Shown here: positions 1 to 6,496 of the stretch, in pieces
Layout of the letters: each line of letters starts with the position of its first letter
Position numbering within the stretch: position 1 is the first letter of the stretch
Assembly (NCBI GenBank): GCA_938023885.1
Contig: CALJCU010000603.1
Coordinates: 1 to 9,202 of the forward strand
Length of the DNA stretch: 9,202 bases
DNA from: an uncultured Prevotella sp.
GTDB lineage: Bacteria > Bacteroidota > Bacteroidia > Bacteroidales > Bacteroidaceae
Reading direction: 5' to 3'
The notes under the pieces: generated by a model
What the model was told of the DNA's origin: nothing
Seen by the model: the letters and a program-made list of their open reading frames with translations, nothing else
The model's database searches: none
Program-made: the position numbers and the translations under genes

Positions 1-20
1 ACAAGGGCCGCCCCTACGGT
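1..20. repeat. partial GC-rich palindromic dispersed repeat (copy 1)
   Basis: The first 20 bases, read on the minus strand, give GTAGGGGCGGCCCTTGT. This closely matches GTAGGGCTGCCCTTGT at 3037-3052 on the plus strand. The second inverted arm would lie beyond the window edge. It sits just after the lipoprotein stop codon. I read it as one end of a short palindromic extragenic repeat; two copies within 3 kb is what the sequence shows, and family membership is inference. Confidence 0.45.
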
Positions 21-24
21 GTTG

Positions 25-633
25 TCAGTTCACAACCAGATACCCCAACGCTCCCGTCGTAGAGCAGCGGTAGCTTGTCATCTTTTTATCTTTTTTGCTG
101 GTGCTATTGATGCAGTTGCCGCCTGTGTTCATGTTGTACTGCCGTTTGCAGTGGGCACAGGTAGCCATGCCAAATTCGTCCATCGTGAGCGGGTAGCTCT
201 TCATCGGAATTGCATTGTAGTCAAAACAGTTGGGACATTCTCTATCATAGGCATAAAAGATAAGTCCTCCAGAACTATTAGTAGAGAGATTGCCATAACC
301 CACGATAAGCCCATTGTTCATACCTATCCTGCTTGTAATTCCTTCTTGTTGTTCTCTGAGTGTGATAGTACTGGGATCGCTCTGCCCTTTATTGGAAGAA
401 AAAATAATGGCCTTCTTTGAAGTATTGTAGCTAATAAGACAGAATGTTCCGGGTGAAGCTGAGTTCATGGCAGAAGCCAATGTTGCGTTCTGATGCTTAG
501 AATTATCGAAATAGAATCCTAAGCGCATGGAACTGTACTCATCATCCGCGGAGCACGACGTGAACAGCGTGCCCACGCCCCACAGGCTCAATAGACAGAG
601 GATACTAACGCCCCAACAACTTCTTCTCCGCAT
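25..633 (-). CDS. predicted surface lipoprotein with paired CxxC motifs (Rieske-like family)
   Basis: This is a 202-residue protein with a signal peptide of basic residues MRRR, a hydrophobic core and a lipobox ending in TSC, so Cys27 is the predicted lipidated residue. The following SADDE is acidic, as in the export signals that send Bacteroidetes lipoproteins to the cell surface. The C-terminal half has FYAYDRECPNC (C133, C136), then CAHC (C159, C162), a C174 in NTGGNC, and a final LVV strand. This spacing recalls the small Rieske-like lipoproteins of Bacteroidetes. The CxxC/CxxC pairs lack the histidines of a true Rieske cluster, so zinc or a structural role is more likely than electron transfer. 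The start overlaps the end of argH by 29 bp, which suggests translational coupling at the end of the pyrE-argH operon. Function is unknown; lipoprotein status is fairly sure. Confidence 0.8.
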   Translation of the reverse strand: MRRRSCWGVSILCLLSLWGVGTLFTSCSADDEYSSMRLGFYFDNSKHQNATLASAMNSASPGTFCLISYNTSKKAIIFSSNKGQSDPSTITLREQQEGITSRIGMNNGLIVGYGNLSTNSSGGLIFYAYDRECPNCFDYNAIPMKSYPLTMDEFGMATCAHCKRQYNMNTGGNCINSTSKKDKKMTSYRCSTTGALGYLVVN

Positions 634-1945
634 CCGTTACTTTTTCAAAGTTAAACTCCTTGAGCGTCTTATCCATCAGTGCCTGAATCTTGTCGTTACA
701 CAGGTTGCCGATAGACCCCTCATGGGTGTGGTGGATATGCTTGTCGGCTGTAAACTCACCGGCCTCAATCTCCAGTCCCACTTTCTTGTAGGCATCGCGG
801 AAAGGCATGCCCGCGGCGGCCAATCGGTTCACCTCCTCCACGGAGAACATCGGGTCGTACATCGGGTTGTCGAGGACATGCTCGTTGACCTCCATCTTGT
901 TGATGATGTAAGCAGCCATGTGCAGACAGTCGTTGAGCTCGTCGAAAGCCGGGAGGAATACCTCCTTGATGATCTGCAAGTCACGGAAGTAGCCCACGGG
1001 CAGGTTGTTCATGATCATCATGATCTGCTGCGGCAGACTCTGGATCTTGTTGCTCTTTGCACGGATCAGTTCGAAGACATCCGGGTTCTTCTTGTGCGGC
1101 ATGATGCTTGAGCCGGTGGTGCACTCCTTCGGCAGTTTCACGAAGCCGAAGTTCTGGCAGTTGAACAGGCAGGCGTCGAACGCCATCTTTGCCAGTGTGC
1201 CAGCCACTGTCGCCATGGCAAAAGCCACGTTACGCTCCATCTTGCCGCGGCCCATCTGCGCATAGACCACGTTGTAATCCATGGAGTCGAAACCGAGGAG
1301 GTCGGTGGTCATCTGCCTGTTGAGCGGGAAACTGCTGCCGTAGCCGGCGGCGGATCCAAGCGGATTGCGGTTCGTCATGCGCCAGGCAGCCTGGAGATAG
1401 AGCATGTCGTCGGCCAGACTCTCGGCATAGGCACCGAACCAGAGACCGAAGCTTGAAGGCATGGCTATCTGAAGATGGGTATAGCCCGGCATGAGCACGT
1501 CCTTGTATTGATTGCTCTTCTGGATAAGCTCATCGAAGAGGACCTTGACGTTGTCAACGACATCCATGAGTGCGTGGCGCGTGAAGAGCTTCAAGTCCAC
1601 GAGTACCTGGTCGTTGCGGGAGCGGCCGGAGTGGATCTTCTTGCCGATGTCGCCGAGCTTGCGGGTGAGGAGAAGCTCTACCTGTGAGTGGACATCTTCC
1701 ACGTCTTTTTCTATCACGAACTTACCTTCCTCACAGAGCTGATAGATATTCTTCAGTTCAGCGAGAAGCTTCGTCAGTTCGTCTTTTGTCAACAAGCCGA
1801 TGCTCTCAAGCATCGTGATGTGTGCCATGGAACCGAGCACATCGTATTTGGCGAGGTAGAGGTCCATCTCGCGGTCGCGGCCTACAGTGAACCGTTCTAT
1901 CTCTTTGTTGACATCAAAGTTCTTTTCCCAGAGTTTATTCGACAT
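605..1945 (-). CDS. argH: argininosuccinate lyase
   Basis: This cytosolic enzyme cleaves argininosuccinate to arginine and fumarate, the last step of arginine synthesis. The 446-residue length is normal for Bacteroidetes. Visible family motifs are HSGRSRND (105-112, substrate binding), PGYTHLQ (153-159, with the active-site His157) and the superfamily signature GSSIMPHKKNP (278-288) in the mobile catalytic loop that carries the catalytic serine. The N-terminus (MSNKLWEKNF, then FTVGRDREMD) is typical, which supports the ATG at 1943-1945. The gene starts 10 bp after the SRPBCC gene stop and overlaps the downstream lipoprotein gene by 29 bp, so it is probably transcribed from the pyrE promoter. 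Nothing is missing or broken. Identification is very sure. Confidence 0.97.
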   Translation of the reverse strand: MSNKLWEKNFDVNKEIERFTVGRDREMDLYLAKYDVLGSMAHITMLESIGLLTKDELTKLLAELKNIYQLCEEGKFVIEKDVEDVHSQVELLLTRKLGDIGKKIHSGRSRNDQVLVDLKLFTRHALMDVVDNVKVLFDELIQKSNQYKDVLMPGYTHLQIAMPSSFGLWFGAYAESLADDMLYLQAAWRMTNRNPLGSAAGYGSSFPLNRQMTTDLLGFDSMDYNVVYAQMGRGKMERNVAFAMATVAGTLAKMAFDACLFNCQNFGFVKLPKECTTGSSIMPHKKNPDVFELIRAKSNKIQSLPQQIMMIMNNLPVGYFRDLQIIKEVFLPAFDELNDCLHMAAYIINKMEVNEHVLDNPMYDPMFSVEEVNRLAAAGMPFRDAYKKVGLEIEAGEFTADKHIHHTHEGSIGNLCNDKIQALMDKTLKEFNFEKVTDAEKKLLGR

Positions 1946-1955
1946 GCGTGTTTCT

Positions 1956-2366
1956 TTATTGATATTTGATCATCTGCAGGGCATCAGCTATCTTCTCAAT
2001 ACCTTGCTGCAGCGGTTTCTTCACCATGGAGGCCATGAAAGGATTGGTGTCGGCCTTGATGGTGAGCTTCATCTTACTTGTTGTCTCCGTGACGGGAAGA
2101 ATCTGAATCCAGAAGTTGAAAGGCAGCGGGCTCTCCGCGGTCTCAAACTTGATCTCCTTCGGTGGCTCACGGTTGACGATGACGAGCTTCACGGCCCCCA
2201 TCTGTGTCTTGATGGAGATACTGTCGTGGTCAAACGTGAGATTCTCCACCTTATCCTGCGGAATGCGGTCCTTTACCTTGTCGATGTTGCCCAGGTCGCT
2301 CAGCAGACTGTAGACGGTCTGCTGAGGATAATCGATCTGTCGGATGCTGCTTTCGATAGTAGTCAT
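1956..2366 (-). CDS. SRPBCC-fold (START-like) small protein
   Basis: A 136-residue protein with the pattern of the SRPBCC/polyketide-cyclase-like superfamily: an N-terminal strand (TTIESSIRQIDYP), a helix with VYSLLSDLGNIDKVKDRIP, a set of beta strands through FNFWIQILPV and SKMKLTIKAD, and a long C-terminal helix (VKKPLQQGIEKIADALQM) that would line a ligand cavity. No signal peptide or membrane segment is seen, so it should be cytosolic. Ligand and function are unknown. I chose the ATG at 2364-2366; an in-frame TTG two codons earlier is less likely. It lies 7 bp after the pyrE stop and 10 bp before argH, so it is co-transcribed with both. Such tight packing suggests a link to nucleotide or amino-acid synthesis, but this is inference. 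Confidence 0.8.
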   Translation of the reverse strand: MTTIESSIRQIDYPQQTVYSLLSDLGNIDKVKDRIPQDKVENLTFDHDSISIKTQMGAVKLVIVNREPPKEIKFETAESPLPFNFWIQILPVTETTSKMKLTIKADTNPFMASMVKKPLQQGIEKIADALQMIKYQ

Positions 2367-2373
2367 GCTCAAC

Positions 2374-3006
2374 TTATTTCTTCCAGTTAGCGGGATCTTT
2401 TCTCCACTCTTTCAGCACTTCGATGTCTTCCTTGGAGATGTAGCCGGTCTCGGCGGCGATCTCGATGGTATGCTCATAGTCGCCGAGCGTGACGAGTTTG
2501 AGGCGGGCCTCCTTGAAAGCCTGCTCAGCCACAGGGAAGCCATAAGTGTAGCTTGCCACCATGCCTACAACCTCAAAGCCAGCCTTGCGAAGCGCGTCGA
2601 CAGCCTTGAGCGAAGAGGAACCGGTGGAGATGAGATCCTCAATGACGACGACTTTGACCCCCCCGGGCAGACGGCCCTCAATCTGGTTCTTTGTGCCATG
2701 GTCTTTCGCTTTCGGGCGTACGTAGGCATAAGGCAACTGCAAGAGGTCAGCCACAGCCATACCCATGGCGATGGCGCCGGTGGCAACACCTGCTACTGCC
2801 GTAGCCTCGGGGAAGTTAGCGATGACGGCGTGTGTGAGCTCTGTCTTGACAAAAGCGCGTACCCCCGGATAGCTCAGCACGAGGCGGTTGTCGGTATAGA
2901 TAGGAGAGTTCCAGCCCGATGCCCACTGGAAAGGCTCGCGTGGCTGCAGCTTAATGGCTTTGATGCTGAGAAGCTTCTCTGCGAAAGCATGTTTCAAATC
3001 GTTCAT
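2374..3006 (-). CDS. pyrE: orotate phosphoribosyltransferase
   Basis: The enzyme joins orotate to PRPP to give orotidine 5'-phosphate in de novo pyrimidine synthesis, in the cytosol. The 210-residue length is standard. It shows SGWNSPIYTDNR (30-41, orotate-site loop region), VATGAIAMGMAVAD (74-87), YVRPKAKDHGT (95-105, with the lysines of the catalytic loop), the IEG turn (109-111) and the PRPP-binding signature VVVIEDLISTGSS (119-131). The reading frame stays open to 3120, but the extra 38 residues look non-homologous and would start upstream of the promoter boxes at 3081-3111, so the ATG at 3004-3006 is the right start. It heads the operon with the SRPBCC gene, argH and the lipoprotein gene. 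Its leader of about 70 nt contains a palindromic repeat (3036-3060). Confidence 0.96.
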   Translation of the reverse strand: MNDLKHAFAEKLLSIKAIKLQPREPFQWASGWNSPIYTDNRLVLSYPGVRAFVKTELTHAVIANFPEATAVAGVATGAIAMGMAVADLLQLPYAYVRPKAKDHGTKNQIEGRLPGGVKVVVIEDLISTGSSSLKAVDALRKAGFEVVGMVASYTYGFPVAEQAFKEARLKLVTLGDYEHTIEIAAETGYISKEDIEVLKEWRKDPANWKK

Positions 3007-3035
3007 GTTATTATATATTGTTTTTTTCGTCCTAT

Positions 3036-3060
3036 TGTAGGGCTGCCCTTGTGGCCGTCC
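3036..3060. repeat. GC-rich palindromic dispersed repeat in the pyrE leader (copy 2)
   Basis: The arms GGGCTGCC (3040-3047) and GGCCGTCC (3053-3060) flank a CTTGT loop. On the plus strand seven of eight positions can pair, counting one G-T wobble. The unit resembles the sequence at the window start in the opposite orientation. It lies between the inferred pyrE transcription start and the pyrE ATG, so the hairpin would be transcribed. No U-run follows it in the pyrE direction, so it is not a plain terminator. Confidence 0.5.
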
Positions 3061-3080
3061 GCCGTTGTTGTTTCTGTTGG

Positions 3081-3111
3081 CAAAGATAATGGAAAAGCGG
3101 GACATGGCAAA
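3081..3111 (-). promoter_or_regulatory. pyrE operon promoter (Bacteroidetes type)
   Basis: Reading the minus strand, TTTG (3108-3111) is followed by a 19-bp spacer and TATCTTTG (3081-3088). This matches the known Bacteroidetes primary sigma consensus TTTG-N19-21-TAnnTTTG in every fixed position. Transcription would start near 3075, giving a leader of about 70 nt before the pyrE ATG. It lies 19 bp beyond the comF stop, so pyrE and the genes after it need not depend on readthrough from prmC-recX-comF. Confidence 0.75.
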
Positions 3112-3129
3112 GGAAAGCAAGCCCTTATT

Positions 3130-3879
3130 CTAAAAAATAATTTCTGTCTCCGTGTCCTGTGCATGATTGCTGTATATTCTTTCACCGGCAAAGCCAATGG
3201 ATGCCACGCTGATTCTGATGCCGTCGATTTTCTCTAACTGTTTAGCTAATGCACACACCGTGGCACCCGTGGTAACAACATCATCGATGATGAGCACGTG
3301 TTTGCCCTTCAGCTTGTCTCCGTTAACAAGACAGAAAGCATCCTCTACATTCTCTGCGCGGCTCACCCGGCCTTTCCTCGTCTGACTGCCTTTGAATGTG
3401 GTTCGTTTGACACTGTCATCCAGAATTGGGAGTCCGGTAGCATCATTGATACCTAAGGCTATCATCTTGCTCTGGTTGAATCCCCGCTCGTGTTCTCTTT
3501 TCTTTGTGAGCGGTACAGGGACAAGCATGTCAATGTCGTTGAGAAATTCTGACTCCTTTATGGTTTTCCCCATGAGCGTCCCGATGTCTACACCTGTATC
3601 GGGCTTATGGAAGTATTTAATCTGATAGACGATATGAGCTGAGTCAGAATGCGGCTCATGGTACATCAGTGCATATGCTTTCTCGAAATGCCGTATCCTG
3701 CCCCAGAACGTCTGTGCCATCTCATTGTCGTAAGGATGGTTGAGAAAGTCAGTAAATGGCAACTGCATCATACAGGATGTGCAAAAGACATCCTCATCGA
3801 CTGACAGCCGCCTGCCACAGGCGCAACAGGTACGGGGTGTGAGAAAGTCGAGGAAAGAACGGAAGAGTTTTAGAGGCAT
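3130..3879 (-). CDS. comF: ComF family phosphoribosyltransferase-like protein
   Basis: A 249-residue ComF/GntX-family protein. In naturally competent bacteria ComF helps bring single-stranded DNA across the inner membrane; in many others its role is unproven. The N-terminus carries a zinc-finger-like pair, C18xxC21 and C33xxC36, followed by the central PVPLTKKREHERGFNQS (121-137) and the PRPP-type loop VLIIDDVVTTGAT (195-207), which marks the phosphoribosyltransferase fold. Length and domain order are standard and no signal peptide is seen. The ATG at 3877-3879 lies 19 bp after the recX stop, so it is the third gene of the prmC-recX-comF operon. Placement next to recX fits a DNA-handling role, but competence in this organism cannot be judged from the window. 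Confidence 0.92.
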   Translation of the reverse strand: MPLKLFRSFLDFLTPRTCCACGRRLSVDEDVFCTSCMMQLPFTDFLNHPYDNEMAQTFWGRIRHFEKAYALMYHEPHSDSAHIVYQIKYFHKPDTGVDIGTLMGKTIKESEFLNDIDMLVPVPLTKKREHERGFNQSKMIALGINDATGLPILDDSVKRTTFKGSQTRKGRVSRAENVEDAFCLVNGDKLKGKHVLIIDDVVTTGATVCALAKQLEKIDGIRISVASIGFAGERIYSNHAQDTETEIIF

Positions 3880-3898
3880 TGCTATCAGGACATTCCGT

Positions 3899-4357
3899 TT
3901 AGAGGCATCGTTTTATTTCTTCCATGCCGAAGCCACGGCTAAGTGCGTACTTGATGAGTTTCATCTGCCGCTCATACTCGCTTTCAGCCTTTATCGTAGG
4001 GAGTTTGGCTTTCAACAAAGGCTCCAATACCGCGAGATACTTTTCCTGTGGTATGGCGTCAAGGATAGGGGAGGAGACGTCATCGGGGATGCGTTTTGCC
4101 CATAACGCCTGCTCAATCTTCCTGCGTCCCCAGTGGTCGTAGGTTATCTTGTCGTTGACAAACGCCTTGCAGTAGCGGGTGTCGTCGATATACTGATGGC
4201 TGATGAGATAGCTGATATTCTCTTGGATGGCTTCTTTGTCAAGGCCCCACCGCCGCATCTTATCCTCCATGTCACCTGTGCAGTATTCGGCCTTGGCACA
4301 GAGCGCAGCGAGCTTCGACAGCGCTTTCTCGCGGGTTATGGGTTGTCGGTCAAACAT
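3899..4357 (-). CDS. recX: RecX family regulatory protein
   Basis: A 152-residue RecX-family protein, a small all-helical cytosolic protein that binds RecA filaments and tunes recombination and the SOS response. The family pattern is visible in the first helical repeats: KMRRWGLDKEAIQENISYLISHQYIDD (33-59), then TRYCKAFVNDKI (60-71) and GRRKIEQALWAKRI (77-90). The start is the ATG at 4355-4357; an in-frame TTG at 4402 would overlap prmC and add a non-homologous leader. It starts 11 bp after the prmC stop and ends 19 bp before comF. recA is not in the window. There is no sign of damage. The family is divergent, so the call rests on the overall pattern more than on single catalytic residues. 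Confidence 0.88.
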   Translation of the reverse strand: MFDRQPITREKALSKLAALCAKAEYCTGDMEDKMRRWGLDKEAIQENISYLISHQYIDDTRYCKAFVNDKITYDHWGRRKIEQALWAKRIPDDVSSPILDAIPQEKYLAVLEPLLKAKLPTIKAESEYERQMKLIKYALSRGFGMEEIKRCL

Positions 4358-4368
4358 TTTATCCTGTT

Positions 4369-5304
4369 TTATTTCTGTTCTTGATTCTGACGTTTCCTGC
4401 AAGTGATGAACCGCTGCTTGCCAAACTGGTCATTGATGATCTGAATACCGGTAAATCCCTTCTGTGAGAGCATCCGTTGCAGCGGTTCGGCATAGAGCGG
4501 GTTGATCTCGGCATAGAGGCGGCCGTTGGCACGGAGCGTCGTTGCAGCATAGATAGCAATGGTGCGATAGAAGCGCAACGGGTCATCATCAGGGACGAAT
4601 AAGGCGAGGCCGGGCTCATAGTCGAGCACGTTAGCCTCCATATCCGACTTTTCTTTCTCCGCGATATAGGGTGGGTTGGAGACGATGACATCCCACTGAG
4701 GTGATGCCTTTTTGTCGGCATTGCCTTCTGCCTGGGCGGCCTCAAGAATGTCTCGGCGGAGAAAGTTCACATCAGCATGCAGGCGGGCAGCATTTTCCGT
4801 TGCTGTCTTCAGTGCCGTTACAGAGACATCTATGGCAGTGACATCAGCATCGGGAAGATCTAGCGCGAGGGTGATGGCAATGCAACCGCTGCCTGTACCA
4901 ATGTCGAGGATGTCAAGTGTCGGGTGTCGGGTGTCGGGTGTCGGGTGTCGGGCGCCGGGGGGTAATGTTTGGTGAAGGTCCGCGATGATAATATGGCATA
5001 GCTCCTCCGTCTCGGGCCGTGGAATGAGTACAGCGGGAGAAATGTGGAAGAAACGGCCACAGAAGCGGGCTTTGCCGAGGATATACTGCACGGGCTCGCC
5101 TTTCCTTAGCCGGGCAATGATAGCGTCGAGGCGTTGCTGCTCCTTGACAGGTAAAGCCTCCACGGAGCCCATGGCGAGACCGGTAAGCGTAAAGCCATAT
5201 AAATCCTCAAGCACAAGACGGATGACGGCCTGTGCCTCCGGGGCTGCATAAACAGGCAACAGACGATGCCAGAGAGCGGAATAGTTGAAAATATTGGTTT
5301 CCAT
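4369..5304 (-). CDS. prmC: peptide chain release factor N5-glutamine methyltransferase
   Basis: PrmC methylates the glutamine of the GGQ motif in release factors RF1 and RF2 using S-adenosylmethionine, which speeds peptide release. The N-terminal helical domain covers about 1-85, then LIPRPETE (93-100), the SAM-binding motif DIGTGSG (134-140) and the catalytic NPPY (210-213) that holds the target glutamine. At 311 residues it is longer than the usual 280-290. Extra sequence lies in the linker before the SAM motif, where a 7-bp DNA repeat encodes two tandem seven-residue units (RHPTPDT, RHPTLDI), and in a QAEGNADKKASPQ insert before NPPY. The ATG at 5302-5304 is preferred over an in-frame TTG at 5322. 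It is the first gene of the operon with recX and comF. The enzyme looks intact in this sequence. Confidence 0.95.
   Translation of the reverse strand: METNIFNYSALWHRLLPVYAAPEAQAVIRLVLEDLYGFTLTGLAMGSVEALPVKEQQRLDAIIARLRKGEPVQYILGKARFCGRFFHISPAVLIPRPETEELCHIIIADLHQTLPPGARHPTPDTRHPTLDILDIGTGSGCIAITLALDLPDADVTAIDVSVTALKTATENAARLHADVNFLRRDILEAAQAEGNADKKASPQWDVIVSNPPYIAEKEKSDMEANVLDYEPGLALFVPDDDPLRFYRTIAIYAATTLRANGRLYAEINPLYAEPLQRMLSQKGFTGIQIINDQFGKQRFITCRKRQNQEQK
4917..4958. repeat. heptanucleotide tandem repeat inside prmC
   Basis: Five perfect copies of GTGTCGG (4917-4951) are followed by one variant copy, GCGCCGG. On the coding strand the unit is CCGACAC, and three units make seven codons. None of the three frames of the unit contains a stop, so the tract can be read in any frame. 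It lies in the linker between the PRPETE segment and the SAM-binding motif. A change by one unit would shift the reading frame; a change by three would add or remove seven residues. Confidence 0.9.
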
Positions 5305-5309
5305 CACGG

Positions 5310-5341
5310 CAAAGATAAACAATTATCTCGAAATTGCCTAA
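5310..5341 (-). promoter_or_regulatory. prmC operon promoter candidate
   Basis: On the minus strand TATCTTTG (5310-5317) fits TAnnTTTG exactly and equals the box before pyrE. TTAG (5338-5341), 20 bp upstream, matches three of four positions of the -33 TTTG. Only five bases separate the -7 box from the prmC ATG, so transcription would begin at or next to the start codon. Confidence 0.55.
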
Positions 5342-5346
5342 CTTTG
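5339..5346 (+). promoter_or_regulatory. ribD promoter -7 box candidate
   Basis: TAACTTTG, followed by CA, fits the Bacteroidetes -7 consensus TAnnTTTG. No convincing TTTG is seen 19-21 bp upstream. The box overlaps the -33 region of the divergent prmC promoter. Transcription from here would start near 5352 and give a leader of about 150 nt containing the whole 22-bp repeat array. Confidence 0.5.
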
Positions 5347-5373
5347 CAAAGAGAAATATTTTAGTGGGGTGGC

Positions 5374-5463
5374 ATCGCCTGTCGGACGTCGCACGATTGT
5401 CGGTCGGACGTCACACGATCGTCTGTCGGACGCCGCACGATCGTCGGTCGGACGCCGCACGAT
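5374..5463. repeat. 22-bp tandem repeat array in the ribD leader
   Basis: Three full 22-bp units (5381-5402, 5403-5424, 5425-5446) and a 17-bp fourth (5447-5463) share the core GTCGGACGYCGCACGAT, followed in the full units by a tail close to CGTCG. A degraded tail of a further unit, ATCGCCT, lies at 5374-5380. Units differ at only a few positions, so the array looks recent. Units contain self-complementary pieces such as ACGATCGT and GACGTC, so the RNA could fold into small hairpins. The array ends 37 bp before the ribD ATG. Confidence 0.9.
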
Positions 5464-5500
5464 GACATTCAAGTTTTAGCGATATAATATTAGGGTTATT

Positions 5501-6487
5501 ATGACACAACAACAGATAGATGAGAAAATGATGCGGCGGTGCTTGCAGCTCGCTGCCAACGGACTGCTCACCACGAAGCCTAACCCGATGGTTGGTGCGG
5601 TGAGTGTTGCGGAAAATGGACGGATTATCGGAGAAGGTTTCACCTCGCCGGTGGGTGGCCCCCATGCTGAGGTAAACGCTTTTGCTTCGGTCAAGGTAAC
5701 GGATGAGCCGTTGTTGACGGGCGCCACGATCTATGTATCGTTGGAGCCGTGTAGTCACTGGGGGCATACGCCTCCTTGCTGTGACCTTATCATCAGTAGG
5801 AAGGTGCGTCGTTGCGTCTGTGGTTGTGTCGATCCTTTTGCGAAGGTGCAAGGACGTGGCATCCAACGTATGCGCAGAGCTGGTATTGAGGTGACGGTAG
5901 GCGTATTGGAGGCGGAGTGCCGATCCATGAACGAAAGGTTCATGACATTTAATGAGGATCATCGGCCGTATATCATTTTGAAGTGGGCACAGACCACGGA
6001 TGGATTTATCAGTGGGAAAGATGGTACTCCATTAAAGATCTCTACGCCGTTCACGAAGATGCTCGTCCATAAGTTGCGGACAGAGAACGATGCTATCCTT
6101 GTAGGGCGGCATACGATTGAGACGGATCATCCACAGCTTAATGTGAGAGAGTGGTCGGGGAAGGATCCCGAACGGATCATCTTGTCGAAGAGCCTTTCTT
6201 TGCGGCCTTCTAATAATATTCCGGATGGATTTACATGTTTTCCAACGGTAGATGCTGTTCTCGAACATCTCTATCAAGAGCAGAAGCAGAGCTTGATTGT
6301 TGAAGGTGGCGCGCAGACCTTATCAGCTTTTCTTGAGCGAGGTCTATGGGATGAAATAAGAGTTGAGACTGCTCCGTTGCTTGCAGACGCGGGCGTGCGT
6401 GCTCCGCAGTTGCCTCGTGGCGTGCGGATAGAGAAACGCGAGGGGTATGACGGGAACGTCATTGCGTGGTTCAAAAACTCGTTTTAA
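5501..6487 (+). CDS. ribD: bifunctional diaminohydroxyphosphoribosylaminopyrimidine deaminase / 5-amino-6-(5-phosphoribosylamino)uracil reductase
   Basis: RibD carries out the second and third steps of riboflavin synthesis: deamination of the pyrimidine ring and NADPH-dependent reduction of the ribose. The N-terminal deaminase domain (about 5-145) shows the zinc site HAE (55-57) and EPCSHWGHTPPC (82-93), with Glu57 as the proton shuttle. The C-terminal reductase domain (about 156-328) shows LKWAQTTDGFIS (160-171), DAILVGRHTIETDHPQL (197-213) and LIVEGGAQTL (265-274). At 328 residues it is on the short side for the family but both domains are complete. The ATG at 5501 gives the typical N-terminus with KPNPMVGAV soon after. 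It stands alone, divergent from prmC and convergent with tsf. No FMN riboswitch is recognisable in the leader. Confidence 0.95.
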   Translation: MTQQQIDEKMMRRCLQLAANGLLTTKPNPMVGAVSVAENGRIIGEGFTSPVGGPHAEVNAFASVKVTDEPLLTGATIYVSLEPCSHWGHTPPCCDLIISRKVRRCVCGCVDPFAKVQGRGIQRMRRAGIEVTVGVLEAECRSMNERFMTFNEDHRPYIILKWAQTTDGFISGKDGTPLKISTPFTKMLVHKLRTENDAILVGRHTIETDHPQLNVREWSGKDPERIILSKSLSLRPSNNIPDGFTCFPTVDAVLEHLYQEQKQSLIVEGGAQTLSAFLERGLWDEIRVETAPLLADAGVRAPQLPRGVRIEKREGYDGNVIAWFKNSF

Positions 6488-6496
6488 ATTATTCCA

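Noticed and set aside
3007..3120. Longer PyrE starting at 3120
   Set aside because: The additional residues do not look like PyrE, and the promoter boxes and palindromic repeat lie within this stretch.
3112..3145. Terminator after comF
   Set aside because: Only a short AT-rich TTATT/AATAA symmetry is present, too weak to call.
4358..4402. TTG start for RecX at 4402
   Set aside because: It would overlap prmC and adds a non-homologous leader; the ATG at 4357 fits the family and spacing.
5305..5322. TTG start for PrmC at 5322
   Set aside because: The added residues contain the -7 box; METNIFNY from the ATG at 5304 looks like a normal start.
5374..5463. CRISPR array
   Set aside because: The units are directly adjacent with no spacers, and no cas gene is near.
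5352..5500. FMN riboswitch before ribD
   Set aside because: None of the conserved FMN-element blocks can be recognised; the leader is mainly the tandem array.
5411..5962. Long minus-strand open frame across the 22-bp array and the ribD deaminase domain
   Set aside because: It is antisense to a clear ribD, and its end is only repeat sequence in translation.
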